Assembly: GCA_026545765.1 (NCBI GenBank)
Contig: JAIFAC010000209.1
Location: forward strand, 1 to 64,000
Source: Plantago major
Lineage: Eukaryota > Streptophyta > Magnoliopsida > Lamiales > Plantaginaceae
DNA: 64,000 nucleotides
Direction: 5' to 3'
Notes under the pieces: model-generated
Seen by the model: only the letters and a program-made list of their open reading frames with translations
What the model was told of the DNA's origin: nothing
The model's database searches: none
Position numbers and translations under genes: made by a program
In this document: positions 35,786 to 48,075 of the stretch, piece by piece
Layout of the letters: each line of letters opens with the position of its first letter
Numbering within the stretch: the first letter of the stretch is position 1

Positions 35786-36922
35786 CTAAGCATAGGTCGC
35801 TTTCATCGCCGACTCATCCTCTATTTGAATGATAGAATTGTTTCCTTTTGAGGATCCTTTTTCAGAATCTTTAATCATTAGTTCTTTGAACTTATCTGAG
35901 AGATCATCATTCAAGAGTACTTTCTTGTTTCCTTCATAGAATACTACATGAACAGATTCCTCAATCTTTTGCGTTCTTTTGTTGTAGATTCTATAGGATT
36001 TGCTATTTAGAGAATAACCAAGAAATACTCCTTCATCTGCCTTTGGTTGAAATGTTCTCAAGTATTCTTTTCCATTGTTAAGAACGAAAAACCTGCAACC
36101 AAACACCCTTAGATGTTTGATACTAGGGGGTCTACCAATGAAAAGCTCGTAAGGAGTTTTGTCATGGTGTTTGTCAATCAGACATCTGTTTTGAGTGTAG
36201 CATGTTGTGTTTACAGCTTCAACCCAATAGATTTCACTTATTTCAGTGTCAGCAAGCATTGTTCTTGCTGTTTCTTTCAGGGTCCTATTCTTTCTTCCAG
36301 CAACACCATTTTGTTGTGGTGTCCTTACAGAAGATAGTTGATGCTGTATACCTTTGCAGATACAAAACTCTTTTATGTACTGGTTCACAAACTCAGTACC
36401 ATGGTCTGTTCTGATTACAAATACCTTGGAATTTTTCATGGCTTCGAGCTTATTCAGCAAGTTGGGTATCTCAACCCTTGCATCAGATTTGTGTTTGAGA
36501 AAGACAACCAAAGTGAATCTTGAGTAATCATCAACAACAACCAGACCATACTTCTTTCCTGCATAACTAGTTACAGAGGATTCAAAAAGATCCATATGCA
36601 ACGTTTGCAGTGGCCTTTCACTGGAATGTCTAGTTTTAGACTTGAAAGATGTTTTGGATTGTTTTCCCATTTGGCAAGCTGAGCATACATCTTCTTTTCT
36701 ATATGCCATTTTGGGTAAACCAACCACCATCTCTTTCTTGGCTAACTTATTCAGAGTTTTAAAATTCAAGTGACTCATTCTTTTATGCCATAGCCAATTT
36801 TCATCAAGGTGTGATTGACTCACCATGAGACATTCTTCATTGTATGATGCCCAATCAATCAAGAACATAAAGATTTCCTTTACGCCTTGCAACCAAGACT
36901 GTCTGCTTTGACTCATTGTCAA
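35786..36922 (-). pseudogene. Copia integrase, catalytic Glu replaced (copy D)
   Basis: A 378-codon frame. The zinc-binding H46-H51-C80-C83 (WHKRMSHLN ... CSACQMGK) is intact. The DDE core shows D111 (HMDLFESS) and D173 (VIRTDHGTEF), but the residue 36 further on (209), which should be Glu in a GVAERKNRT-type motif, is Gly (NGVAGRKNRT; codon GGA). With this change the integrase should not catalyse strand transfer. The C-terminal part has the copia GKEYLRTFQPKADEGVFLGY block. Confidence 0.92.
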
Positions 36923-37217
36923 TCACTTTACATAGTTTTGACTTGATCTTGACAGTGTACCCTTTGTCTACTAGTTGACTCATGCTTAGGAGATTATATT
37001 TCAATCCCTTTACATGAAATACTTCAGAGATTGTAAGAGCTCCAAACTTTAAATTGCCAAAACCTATGGTTGGATTTTCATCTCCTCCAGCAAACCTAAT
37101 AATTGGTCCATCATTGCACTTTCTGTAGTCAATCAGATTTGCTTTGTCTCCTGTCATGTGCTTCCCACATCTACTATCAAAATGCCACTTTGAATTATTC
37201 TTTAGAGTGTTCTGCAC
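36855..37217 (-). pseudogene. Copia aspartic protease region (copy D)
   Basis: It contains the pepsin-like retrotransposon protease: WHFDSRCGKHMTGDKANLID, with LTISEVFHVKGLKYNLLSMS. The usual active site is DSG(C/A)S; here it is DSRCG, so the catalytic triplet is altered. It overlaps the integrase frame by a shift near 36900. The protease would cleave the Gag-Pol polyprotein. Confidence 0.85.
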
Positions 37218-38613
37218 AAAACTGGAAGGTGAGATTAGTTCTCATACCAACAATGGAACCATCTGGACTAAAGAATCTTCCAGTAGGAATCCATTTTTGA
37301 ATGAATTTCTTAGGAACATTCTTTTGTCTAACAGGAACATAAGGAGGAATTCTAGTTAAATGATTAGTATTATTGTCATTTAGAACTATTTTCTTCCTTG
37401 GTGTGTTCCTTGGTGCTCCATTTGGTGCTTTCAGATACTTGTCAGGTTTCTGAGTCTGCTTCTCAGCAAACTTAGCTTTCCTTGCCAGATTTCTTCTAGC
37501 CCTGGCATTCAGATTTTCAGTGGTTTGACTAATCTTCCACTTCTGATAATTGTCGTGAGCAATTCTAGCCTTTAACCATCGTTCTTGCTCTTGTTTATAC
37601 TCACAAGCAAGTTGTTTCCCGATGGCTTTATAGCCAATGCCATTTCGAGCGCCTGGTGCTATCTGAGATCTTTTCTCAGCAGCTTTGCTAGTCTCGGGGT
37701 AATCTATTTTCTTTCCAGAAAACGTGACATAGGAGAATTTGTCAGCTCCTGCAATTTTTTCTTTCTGAGAGACATAGCACTGTGGGTGATTACACTTTTC
37801 AGTGTTATGTTTCTTTTCAGAAATATTCCCAGCAGTTTTCCATGGGACTTGTTTTTCCCACAAATGCTTAGTAGCAACTGCCTTTCCTTTGTCAACAACC
37901 TTAGCTTTCTGACCGATACTGTAGATTGTTGGGGAATCACCTTGTTGAGCACTAACAAATATTCATCCTTTATCACTCTTATTCAGAGTGGTAGAACTAT
38001 CTGTGTGTGTGTCCAGCCCAAGTCCTCTCTTTTCTGAAGGATCTCTTAAATAAGATTGTACTTCAGTAAGAGTGTCACTAGCTTTGGCATAAGATTGAAA
38101 AGATAGTTCTTTCTTTTTGAGTTCTTTATTCTCATAAAGAAGATCTTCACTTTCTTTAGCAGTTCAGCCATTGCTTCTTTATGTAACTTTTCAGTCTCAG
38201 ATATCTGAGCTTTGAGAAATGCAATTTCAGCATCCTTTTTCTCAGATATCTTGAGTAATTTTGAATTTTCCTTTTCAATAGAATTCTTTTCTTCTTCAAA
38301 GATTTCGCCTAGCTCGAACCATTAGAAATTCTTCAGAGAGATCAAGTTCTCTTCTAAGATTTTCCAGATCCTTGATTCCTTCCTCATCACTTTCATATGT
38401 ATAACAACACGTATGTGTTACCTCATTAGCCATTAGACAGGGTTCAATGTTGGAGATATCTGGAAAGATCTCTTCAGCCATTCCACACACTTCTTTCTTC
38501 TTTTGTCCAAAGTCAATTATTTCATGAGAAACACTGCATATTTCTGGAGAAGGCATTGTGAAATCATCTGAGTCTTCATCCTTAGAATCAGACTCAATGT
38601 CTAGAGCATCCAA
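37195..38613 (-). pseudogene. Gag-protease linker region, copy D
   Basis: Two broken frames (38613-38296 and 37863-37195) without a recognised domain. The first is acidic (ALDIESDSKDEDSDDF), as is common after the gag zinc knuckle in Sireviruses. The second is basic and Asn/Lys-rich with a Cys/His pair (EKCNHPQCYVS). The stretch between them is Lys/Glu-rich and probably coiled-coil. This region joins Gag to protease in the polyprotein. Confidence 0.6.
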
Positions 38614-39720
38614 TGAGTCGATCTTTTCCTTTCTTCAGTGAGCATAGCTCTTTGACTTCTTTTGAAGATTCTTCTATCTTTCTTATCACCTGTCTTAAGT
38701 TTGTTGAAGGCAGGACAATCCTTCTTGAAATGACCAGGTTTGTGACAATAGAAACAGATATCATTTACGATTTTTACTTCCTCAGTACTTGATGCTTTAT
38801 GAGCCGACTTGTTCAGCGAGCTTTGCATATTTTTGTACTGGTGATAGTTTGAGCCTAGATGCTTTTTCAGCTTCTCTTTGGCTTTTCTTCTCTCAATTTC
38901 TCGACTGACATATTTTTCCATTTGCCTTACAGCAAGAGCATCCTCAGTCACCTCCTTGCCTTTCTTATTTTCAGAAGTTCCTTGAGCAACTAGAGCAACA
39001 TTCTGCAACTTCTCAGTTATTTGTTCTCTTTGAGTTGTCTCATAGTCAACGGTGGCAAGGTGAGAGAAAAGTTCCACTGGAGTGATACCTGGCATTCCTT
39101 GGTTAAAGTAGAAAAACTTTGTGTGCTCCCAGTTATGATTTAGACTTCTCACAATAGTCTTAATCTTTTCTGACTGGGTATATCTATTACTTTCACCAAG
39201 TGCAGCCATGTACTCATAAGTGTTGTAAACTGGAAATCTAGTTCTTCAAGAGTCTCTGTGGGACCTTGTTTGAAGTTTTGGAATTTGAGCTTCAAAACTT
39301 CGAACTTATTTTCCTTTGTTTTCAAAGGTTGCATGCATTTCTTCAATCATTGCCGTGCCACTTTCGCTTTTGCACCCTACATTTACAATGTATGTGCCGA
39401 GTAGAACGATGATGATATTACGAGCCGAATATCCAATCGATTTCTCTAGGCATCTTCCGGCGTCCAGAGCTCTCTGGCTTTCGTTCAGAATAACTTGACC
39501 GCGATCTCCCATCGTCGACGATCTCGTGCGGAAGACCCATCGCTTTGTTCTCTGCCTCTACCATTAGAAACCTCTATGACTTGCTTGAGTTGTTGAATGA
39601 CTATCGGGCCATTATTTATTACGCCGATCATTTCACACCGATGGCTTCTAGTGGAGCATCATGTTGTTCTTCCATTTCTCATAATTCTCCGCTTGAGAAT
39701 TGGGCGCCACTTAAAGACAT
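38601..39720 (-). pseudogene. Copia gag with zinc knuckle (copy D)
   Basis: The start MSLSGAQFSSGEL at 39720 matches the start of copy B but soon meets a stop. The remaining parts carry KFEVLKLKFQNFKQGPTETL, IVRSLNHNWEH, FYFNQGMPGITPVELFSHL and the CCHC zinc knuckle CFYCHKPGHFKKDC (about 38705-38765, minus). The zinc knuckle packages genomic RNA in the particle. At least three frame changes separate the start from the knuckle. Several sit at CAG/CTG-to-CG type differences relative to copy B. Confidence 0.85.
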
Positions 39721-39819
39721 CCCGCAGCAAACACACTAAACAAACAAATCAAGTGTAGGTGAAAAGCGCTAGTGGGCACTTATCTCGATCTAGGTTCTGC
39801 GTAGGCTTGGGAACCTCCT

Positions 39820-39831
39820 GCTCTGATACCA
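39820..39831 (-). other. Primer-binding site for initiator tRNA-Met (copy D)
   Basis: The minus strand reads TGGTATCAGAGC two bases after the LTR end. This is the canonical plant copia site for minus-strand priming, and it fixes the orientation and 5' LTR identity. Confidence 0.95.
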
Positions 39832-39833
39832 CT

Positions 39834-41420
39834 TGTTGGTCCAGATAACGGCAAAGTAAAAGACTAGAGGGGGGGGGGGTGAATAGTCTTTTAAAACTTT
39901 TGTCGATAAACATAGTTTCTCAGATATCTGATACTTAATTTCAGAGAGCGGAAGACTTTTCCGTGATAAGTGCACGTGCTCAGCAAGATAAGTGTAAATA
40001 CTTTGCAAGATAAATAAAGCAAGTAATAAACTGCAGAGAGTAAGTAACAAGTCTTTTTATAGTGGTATCTGAAGGTGGCGTAATCCTTCAACTAATCCAC
40101 TGCAGAGAGTAAATAACACAAGACCTAGAATCCACTAAGACAGATAATTGAGGTAACCTTACAAGTATCTTCTCTAGATTCCTAAATACACTAGGTTCCC
40201 AACTAAGTGTACCCCCTGAGTTATTCCCCGACTTTCATGCATAAGTACTTCAGACTAAACCTTGAGTTATTCCTTAGTTTCCCAAACTAAGTACTTCCTA
40301 TGCTCAAGAATCTTGGAGTTATTCCTTAGTTTCCCAAACTAAGTACTTCCCATCTACGCCGATTAAGGTGTTGGTTAAGGTAGTTTGTCAGGTGAGCTTC
40401 TTTAATAACTTGTTCAGTTATTCAGATAGCTCTATGAATCAAGTATACTTAATACACTTTGCAATGTATGGTATCTTGTTCTTTACTGACCCAAGTCTAT
40501 GATAATTGTTCAAGAGAATGAATCTCATATATGAAATCTTAGTTCAACTCTTTCACAAATAACAATGCTTGTTAAGGATCAGGACACTTAGAACTTTTGT
40601 GCTACTTAGAATCAAGAGCTTTGGTCGCAACAGAAAGCTTGAAGGTAAGAAGTGTGCTTGAGAGAGTTTAGTGATCTAAGGTGTAAATTCTGTGTGTGCA
40701 TGTTCTCAAGCAGTCTAAGTGTTGATATTTATAGAAGAATTTGAGTGTCGTTTGAATAGTATCCGTTAGGCTTTAATCAAATTCAAACTATTGATATCTC
40801 AGTATAGTATTGTAGTACGTTTGTCTTCTTCTTCAGAAGCTACCATTTTTGCTCAGACATCTCTCGTCTTGCATTTAATGCAATCAGATTATACTTTGTC
40901 ATGTAGTGCCAATGGAACTATGCATGCTTTCTGAAGCCTTTCACGTTCTTTTCCAGAGACTATCAAAACTCCATATACCACTTGTAAAAAATATATTGTT
41001 TCCTTGAAACGTAATCTTTATCCAAGGTATCTGAGTGTAGATATCTGTGGGCACTTTCCTCATTTCAGAAACCTTTTATTCTCAGATATATTTTGCAACA
41101 CTTGTGTTTCGAAACACTTGTTTCTTCAAGATATCTGGACATAGGTATCTGAAAAACCTTTGTCTTCAGCAATCTTGTGTAGTCTTCAAATCTTCAAAAC
41201 TTGTTGAACTTTTCCTGCTGGATGCCTTCTTCTTGGTCTTCTTCAGAGAATAAAAAATTACATTCGGAGACCTAACACCCTATACAAGATTTGATAGACT
41301 ATCATACTTAGTGAGTTTCCTCTTTTATAGTGTTCAAGTGAACCAAGAGTACTAACCACCTTTCTGAGCTAAGATAAGTCATTAGGTTGTTGATCAAAAT
41401 CTAAACAGATATTCCTAACA
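39834..41420 (-). repeat. 5' LTR of Sirevirus copy D
   Basis: TGTTGGTCCAGATAACGGC...ATATTCCTAACA on the plus strand. A guanine run near 39871 lies close to the end, and the TATA-box region is near 40720-40735. It is flanked by AATAG at 41421, matching AATAT at 13180 beyond the partner LTR. Confidence 0.92.
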
Positions 41421-41439
41421 AATAGCGACGCTATTTTCT

Positions 41440-43706
41440 GTGTGAGCATACCTTACGAGTTGTGTCATTTTTGAAACATTAAGATGCATTTTATGATGAG
41501 TACATGTTTTCGAGGGAATGGAGTAACCGAGCCAGAGTCACATTCATGTGCATCTTATTTGAAGCTAGGTGAGTTATGATCTGCTTAATTGTTGAAAGTG
41601 CATATATGTTTTGAAGTGTTGAGGTAATGTATGTCGTCTTGAATGGAAGCTTGTTACTTGAAAGTACGTAAACGTCTATACGTGTAAAATTTCGGGACGA
41701 AATTTCTTTTAGTGGGGAAGAATTGTCACGCCCCTGACCTTTTTCACCTCATAAGCATGTTTAAATATATTTTTAAGCAAATTTTAATATTTTGATATGT
41801 GTTACACACGTGGCATTATTTGTGAAAATGTAAATTGATATTACGTGAGTTTTTGAATTTTAATTGTTATCGTTGTTTTATATAATTTTGGAACGGTTTG
41901 TTACTACCTAGTTTTAATTTTAACCGTTTTAAATCCAAACGAGGGCCCATGAAAGAACGGACACCGTATGAATTTATAGTATTTGTTTAGTGGACCTCTT
42001 TGACTTTCGGATCATCTTTCGAAAAACCGAAATAACTAGGCTGGTGCAAATAATTCGTTCATTTAAAAAAGTAATATAACTATATATGTTGATATTCTTT
42101 CTCCACGCCAAAATACTTTTACACTAAGCTATATGTAATTTATTACACGTGTTGCTGAGTAATTATCACCGCCATTCCTCTGATCACATTTCAAATGAAT
42201 ATATACTAATTCTTTGCTAATCAAGTCATCAAAGATCGATGCACTTAATTGTATCACACTGCACCACCTATTTACAGCACTGGAAATGAGTTAACTATCC
42301 GATTTCCTTTTTCAATTTATGTTCTTGGCCGATCACTCTGCCTACAAAGAGGTCTAGTAATTTGTAGTTTTCATGCCTAAAAACAAAGAGGTGCAGTTGT
42401 CTGATTCTGCAAATGATATTTTTAATTTACTCAATGTGTCGATTTCTGGGGTTGTGCGGATAATTTCAAGGTTGTTTTATGGCCGAAATATTGTACGGCA
42501 ATTTTGGGATGAAAATGTAAGTGTTTTAGTATCTCGTTATTTAGTATCTTTATAAATAATTTCGGTAACTTGTTGTTTGACAAATATGTGTGGCTGGAAA
42601 TTATTGCTATGTTGCTAGCGTACGGGCTATGTTGATGTGAATTATATTGTTGAAGTTGTTGAAATGAAATGTGAAAGTATACTGTGTGTGAAATGTTATG
42701 ATCTGAAAATGATGAAAAGCTAAAGGTGACTGGCTGATGATATATATGTATCGATTGTTCCCATGTATGGATGGGACATGTGTGTTGCTGAATTGTTCCC
42801 ATGTACGGATGGGATATGTGATGTCATTCAAAATATAATTGTTCTCGATAAAGTGTTAGCTGAATATATGTATGTATATGATTATGTGAATTGCATTCAT
42901 ACGAGATAAGAGGATTCTGTTATGGCTGCTGACGACCTTGAGTCATGTGTTTTCCAATTTCTCGATATCCAAAGACTAGTCGATCAATATCCATCACCGG
43001 ATGGACTCAGATGAAATATAGAATTTGTGTACGGCCGAATCTATATGAAATATGAAATTCGTGGACGGCCGATCAGATGAATCATATCGTGATCACGAAT
43101 TACTCCTGGTCGAAACAGAGCCATAGCAAACAAAGAAAATGACTAAGCGCGTGCATTATTATATAAATGTGAATGATGTTAAGTGTTTATAGTTGATCTG
43201 TTAGAATGAGAAGTGAACTTATGTGATTTTGGAACTATGAAATAAATGGAATTCATATGATGATTTGTAAATCGATGTGAATATATGTGACTGAAGTGAT
43301 GTGCCTAACTTGTGTTAAATGGCTTGTTGTCGGTTATTTTACTTGTTATTAAATGACTTGTTATTGATTATACTTACTGAGATCCGCAACTCATTCAAAA
43401 TGCGATGATGTTTTTATAGATATTCAGAGAAAGAAGGCCTTAGCTGAAAAGAAGTTAAGACATGCATCTAGGGTCGGCCGGCTAGTTCCAAATCCTTCTC
43501 CCTCGGCTCGTCCATATCATACATGAAAGACTTTTATTGTAAAATCTGATTTACTGCATGAAGCAGGTGAAAATGTATTTTTTTGGCATGCATATATAAA
43601 TGTGGTCAGAGTACTTCTGTTTAAAGCTTCCGCGCGTCTTAAATATAATTTTACTGTCGGTAATTATCTGTGAAGGTGATAGGGCGTCACAAGTTTAGTG
43701 GTATCA
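41440..43706 (+). mobile_element. Ty3/gypsy fragment: internal 3' end, LTR and primer-binding site
   Basis: The stretch 41440-41723 ends with GGGACGAAATTTCTTTTAGT and a purine tract (AGTGGGGAAGAAT), typical of the 3' internal end of Tekay/Del-like chromoviruses. The LTR follows at 41724-43691 (TGTCACGCCC...GGGCGTCACA). The next bases, AGTTTAGTGGTATCATA, look like a primer-binding site for initiator tRNA-Met. One LTR thus has both a 3'-type left flank and a 5'-type right flank. The left boundary is uncertain, and no pol sequence is present. Confidence 0.65.
41724..43691 (+). repeat. Gypsy LTR (1.97 kb)
   Basis: TGTCACGCCC at the start and GGGCGTCACA at the end form a near-perfect 10-bp terminal inverted repeat. 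The region is AT-rich, without long reading frames. An imperfect direct repeat (TTGTTCCCATGTA(T/C)GGATGG, near 42756 and 42793) lies in the middle. Confidence 0.75.
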
Positions 43707-44889
43707 TATCCATCTCTAATTTAGCGACGGATAGATTTATCCGTCGCTAATTAGAGATCTAATTAGCGACGGATAAATCTATCTGTCTCTAATTATGTTG
43801 ACAAAAAAGAAATTAAAATTTAACGACGGATAAATCTATCTGTCGCTAAATTTCGCAGAAACCCTAATATATAACCTCTTCCTCCCATCACTCACAATTA
43901 CCTCTCCATCCTCCCACCACTCCACCACCACCATCCTTCCATCACCCACCACCCTTCCACTCCACCACCACCCTTCCACCACCACCCACCGCCACACCAC
44001 TCGCCTTCCACCAGATCCACCCACCACCACCACCCACCGCCACACCACTCGCCTTCCACCAGATCCACCCACCACCACCACCCTTCCACCACCATCACTA
44101 CTATCCACTACCCTCCCACCACCCAACTCCACCTCCCAACTCCGCCTCCCTTCCACCGCCACCCACTCCACCTCCCTTCCAACCTCACACCACCATCCCC
44201 ACCAACCTCACACCACCATCGGCCCAGGTCCACCACCACTGCCCTTCGACCACTGCCCAGATCCACCATCAAGATCCGATCAATATATTCCCAAGCTCGG
44301 TCAAGATCCGTCCAGATCCGATCACCGATCCAATTTAGTCCAGATCCGATTTACTTTAATTCTTATAATTCTATAATTTTGAATATTGTATTATTAAATA
44401 TTGTATAAAATTGTCGATTTATTGTAAATCCGTATTGAATATTGTATAAAATTGTCGATTTATCAGATCATTGTTTGCTGATCCATATTGAATAAAATTA
44501 TCGGTTTATCCGTATAAAATTGTTGGTTTATCCATATTGAATATCCATATAAAATTGTCGATTTATCTGTATTATAATTAAAAAAATTTTAAAAACACCT
44601 ATTAGCGACGGATAGTTATCCGTCGCTAAATAGCCTAGAATTTGGTTTAAAAAAAAACAGAGAAAATCAGCTTTTTAGAGACTGATAATTATCCGTCTCT
44701 AAAAGGTCAACACTCTATCCGTCGCTAAATCCATGACTATTTAGCGACAGATAGGTTATCCGTCGTTAGAAGCTTTGTGACGAAGCCCAAGGAGACGGGT
44801 TTATTATCCGTCGCTACGGATTTAGCGATGGATCGCTGCCTGTGCAGCAACGGATTAATCGGTCGCTAAATGTCGGGTTTTTTGTAGTA
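43707..44889. other. Body of CACTA element 1: subterminal repeats and a pyrimidine-rich segment
   Basis: Subterminal TAGCGACGGATA repeats bracket a strongly C-rich segment (43870-44300). That segment begins with AAACCCTAATATATAACC, a telo-box/TATA-like start, and contains two copies of a CACCACTCGCCTTCCACCAG-type unit (43993 and 44046). It is followed by imperfect repeats of GTATAAAATTGTCGATTTAT (44400-44580). The C-rich part might be a captured 5' gene piece, but no protein could be recognised. Confidence 0.55.
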
Positions 44890-46200
44890 ACATATAACTG
44901 AGCATTGTTGAATATGGGTGAGAGGAGGTAGAGGCCAACGTGTGAGAGAGATTTTCCCAGACTCTTTGATGGTAATAGCAAACCAGGAAAATATTAGGAA
45001 CAGTCTCCTATAAAAATTGATAGGGAACTTCTTGTTGGATGGTCTCATCATCGTAATTAAAACATTTTGGCCCCCGTTGATTCCTGATATCATCTTTGCC
45101 TCGATGATATGCTTCCCAAAATTAGTAACTATAAGCCTTGTACCATTAGTCCATTACACAACTCGAATGTCTGATCAATATTTCTCGAAAGCATTATCAT
45201 ATACCCATCCTACATGATGATCTTATTGTTCGGTAATATAGACAATTAATGATGTTGATAAATTCTATAATGAAAATATTTTCGAGACCATTCTCTTGGT
45301 CATCTTCCCTAACAATGCTACCAATGCTCATGTATTCAACACTATTTTAGGGCATCTTCGACATGATAAATTGATTTATCTCATCAACTATTTCATTGTA
45401 GGTTCAAGAACATCCCAATGATAAAAATATTCAGGGTCTAGTGATGGATTAACTAAGTGATCAAACAACGAAGATTATGTACTATTGACAATGGTTGAAA
45501 TTTGATGACTTACTTGTCGAATAAGTAATTCTTCGGGGTCTTGACATCAACCCCACCATGATTAGCTTCATCAGCAGTGCCATCACCGACCTGTATGACT
45601 CCGCAATTTTTTTTCATCACTTGAATCTCGGAAGATAACAAACCAGATTGTGTAGGATTGAATTGAACGTTAAAAAAGATAAGTTGAGTATTAAATAAGT
45701 AGACTTGGAATATAGATACGACATGCCATTTCCATGCAATTTCAAGTTCTTTGTCAGTCGAAGCACCTCACGTGCATCCCATGTTCAAGATGAGCACATA
45801 TCATTGTTTACAATATAATACCTACTACCTCGTGGAGTAATAGGTAAAATATGTTGTAAGTCCCCGCTGAAGACAATAAACACCCCCACCAAATTGCCCA
45901 TCTAGACGACCTATCACCTCTCAAACTCTTATAAAGCGCTTCAAAACAATGTTGGTTTGTGAATGAGCCTCGTCCCAAATAATAAGTCGAGTCTCCTGGA
46001 GTAGTCCCGTGACCTTTGAATCATCTTGGAGCTTATTACATGTTGAGTCCTCATGAATTTGAGTGGTATCTCGAATCTCGAAGCGTCATCCTACCCATAG
46101 GAAGAAGGAGTGATGCAATCCCACTTGATGACAACCTTTTAGCTATCCTGCTTGATGCACTTACTGAGATTTTGTCCCACGTACATGGGCGGAAATAGTG
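44890..46200 (-). pseudogene. Helitron helicase (PIF1-like), main part, degenerate
   Basis: Blocks on the minus strand in order: RLSSSGIASLLLPMGR (about 46100); LIIWDEAHSQTN, a DEXX-type Walker B (about 45985); VFSGDLQHILPITPRGSR (about 45860); LRLTKNLKLHGNGMSY; a VGDGTADEANHGGVDV stretch (about 45550); RNIDQTFELCNG; AKMISGINGGQN; and a SLSHVGLYLP-like block, ending at QLY beside CACTA element 1. This is the C-terminal half of a Helitron RepHel helicase. The P-loop appears only as a degenerate TWDKIS. Several shifts and stops break it. The missing end is at 13040-13160. Confidence 0.88.
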
Positions 46201-46485
46201 TGTTATTCATGTGAAAATATAAAAGTTAATATTGATATTACTTTAATATTTCTTGAGAAATAAAATTATAAAACAAAATTAACCAATCGAGAGTCGATTT
46301 CGATCAATTATCGAGATGTAACTCGCCATGCCACCTATTCAAATAAACATAATTTATATGCCATGCACCTTTGAAAATAAATAAGATTTATATAGATAAA
46401 AAAATAAATTACGAAGACATAAATATTATAAAACTTACCCCTGTAGTAAATGGCCCGTCGAGTAAATCGACTGGAAATTGATATA
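46201..46485. other. AT-rich non-coding stretch
   Basis: No conserved frame or transposon end was seen. It lies upstream of the helicase fragment and may be an eroded part of the Helitron or an intron. Confidence 0.5.
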
Positions 46486-46693
46486 CTCCTTCCTTCCCGA
46501 ATTCAACTTTCAGCATTCCATTTTGGAATGTCCCAATTTCAATTTCTCATCCCTTTAATGGGAAACTCGCTCTCTCACTCTCATACTTTATTCACTATCT
46601 TTCTTACTTTATTACCTTCTCTCCTACTTTATTAATTTTTTTCTTAAAATTTATGTCTTGGCTCTCGGTTAATTGAATCCAGAGCGGAGGGAA
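46486..46693. mobile_element. Stowaway-like MITE (about 208 bp)
   Basis: The left end is TA|CTCCTTCCTTCCCGAAT and the right end GAGCGGAGGGAA|TA, approximate inverted repeats of the CTCCCTCCGTCCC type flanked by TA. The inner sequence is T-rich without coding potential. The ends are imperfect, so the assignment is moderate. Confidence 0.55.
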
Positions 46694-48075
46694 TATAATT
46701 TAGTATGGACGATATATAACTTTTACAAACCTGTAATTTTACAAAGTGTACAAATATATGATTAATACATCATCATTTCATTTAAAACCTTCCCAATAAC
46801 TATAGGAATCAAAAGAGTGTTATTAGTGATGTGAACACTATTATAAAATATGTAATATACTTAAAAGCCTCATTTATAAATTATGTACAAAACAAAAATA
46901 TTACTCATAATCTGCTGACACTTTTTTATACACCACGTGAGTTCTTTCATAACATATGTTACACTCATTGTTGCAAATCATGCTTTTATTACCTTATTGC
47001 TCATGAATGTAGAGGGGAACATAAAACTGGCCATGAGTTGATGTGATTTGCCCACAATCCAACACATGTTCTTTCTTGCACAATTTGTACTGACTCTTTC
47101 ACGCACCGGAAACTTTCTAGTGGATTACCTGCCCTGACATTGCTCAGGAGGAAGTACCCCTTGTTGTGAATAGTAGAGTTCCCAACCCCTTTAAACTCTT
47201 TGAAACTTTGAAACATCACGCTCAACCTCCCCCTCCCCCCACTTAAATTAACCAACGTCTTGTTGTGTATTAGTTCTTACTTAGACCAACCATCCACCCC
47301 TTGTGGATTTTGGATTGTTGCGGCTTAGATGCCATTGAAAACAATCTGACCACCAATCAATTGATACTTGATCCTCTAGAGTGGTGCAAAATTGATGACT
47401 TGGGTACATGTTTCAGAGATAATATTGTTTGTGCTGAACATGAGCCATCACAAATATATTTATGAAATCATCTAAAGGTCCACATACTGTGTGAGATCAA
47501 TGGTGACATAATCATATACTATTTATTACACTCGCTCTTAATCTATGTTATGTGAGGTATTACATCTACCCCTTAAATTGCAGGGAGCAATGTACCAGGT
47601 TGTAGGACAAACAACTTACACCCTTTTCGGGTTTGGGTACCGTCTCGCTCTGTTACTATTTGTAACATTTCGTCCCCTTTTGACCAGCCCAACTACTCAT
47701 AGTCTACGTTCCGGGTGATATGTTGACCCCAAACTGTCTCATGTCCTTTCTTTCTCACTATGTACTTGAGAGCAAACACACCTTGTTGAGAATATTATAG
47801 TACATTTATCCCATCCATCAAGTTTCTTTATTTTGATTTATTTAAAGTGAAACCCTCACAGATTTGTTTTACGGAATCACAATGTGATAGTAGTTGTCCA
47901 CTTATATATCATCTATCATATTTGTTGTTAATCGATTTGGGATATGGGATAATACAAACCCCATCAAACCCGACCATATTATTGTTTTCATTTGCTTCAA
48001 ATTAATTGTGGTATTTATCATTTTCGTTCAAACCAAAAAAATAATACTACAACAACAATAAGTGGAAAACATGTA
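46694..48075 (-). other. Non-coding region with a second small Helitron helicase relic
   Basis: At about 46905-46985 the minus strand resembles the C-terminus of the Helitron helicase at 13040-13160 (ICNNECN and THVVYKKVSADYE against ICDEEGN and TNVVYKEVFNKL), showing an older, separate copy. Next to it an open frame at 47001-47255 (minus, 84 codons, with NKGYFLLSNVRAGNPLES) matches nothing I recognise and may be chance. I see nothing definable in the rest, 47260-48075. Confidence 0.5.

Noticed and set aside
37585-38037. Plus-strand open frame of 150 codons with hydrophobic segments
   Set aside because: It lies antisense to the gag-protease linker of copy D; the hydrophobic look comes from antisense Lys/Glu codons.
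43836-44171. Gly/Val/Trp-rich open frame on the minus strand
   Set aside because: The frame results from CCACCA-type repeats; it lacks domain-like complexity and sits inside a CACTA element.
47001-47255. 84-codon minus-strand open frame as a host gene
   Set aside because: No recognisable domain or neighbouring exon; it lies between transposon relics, so it is mentioned only as unassigned.
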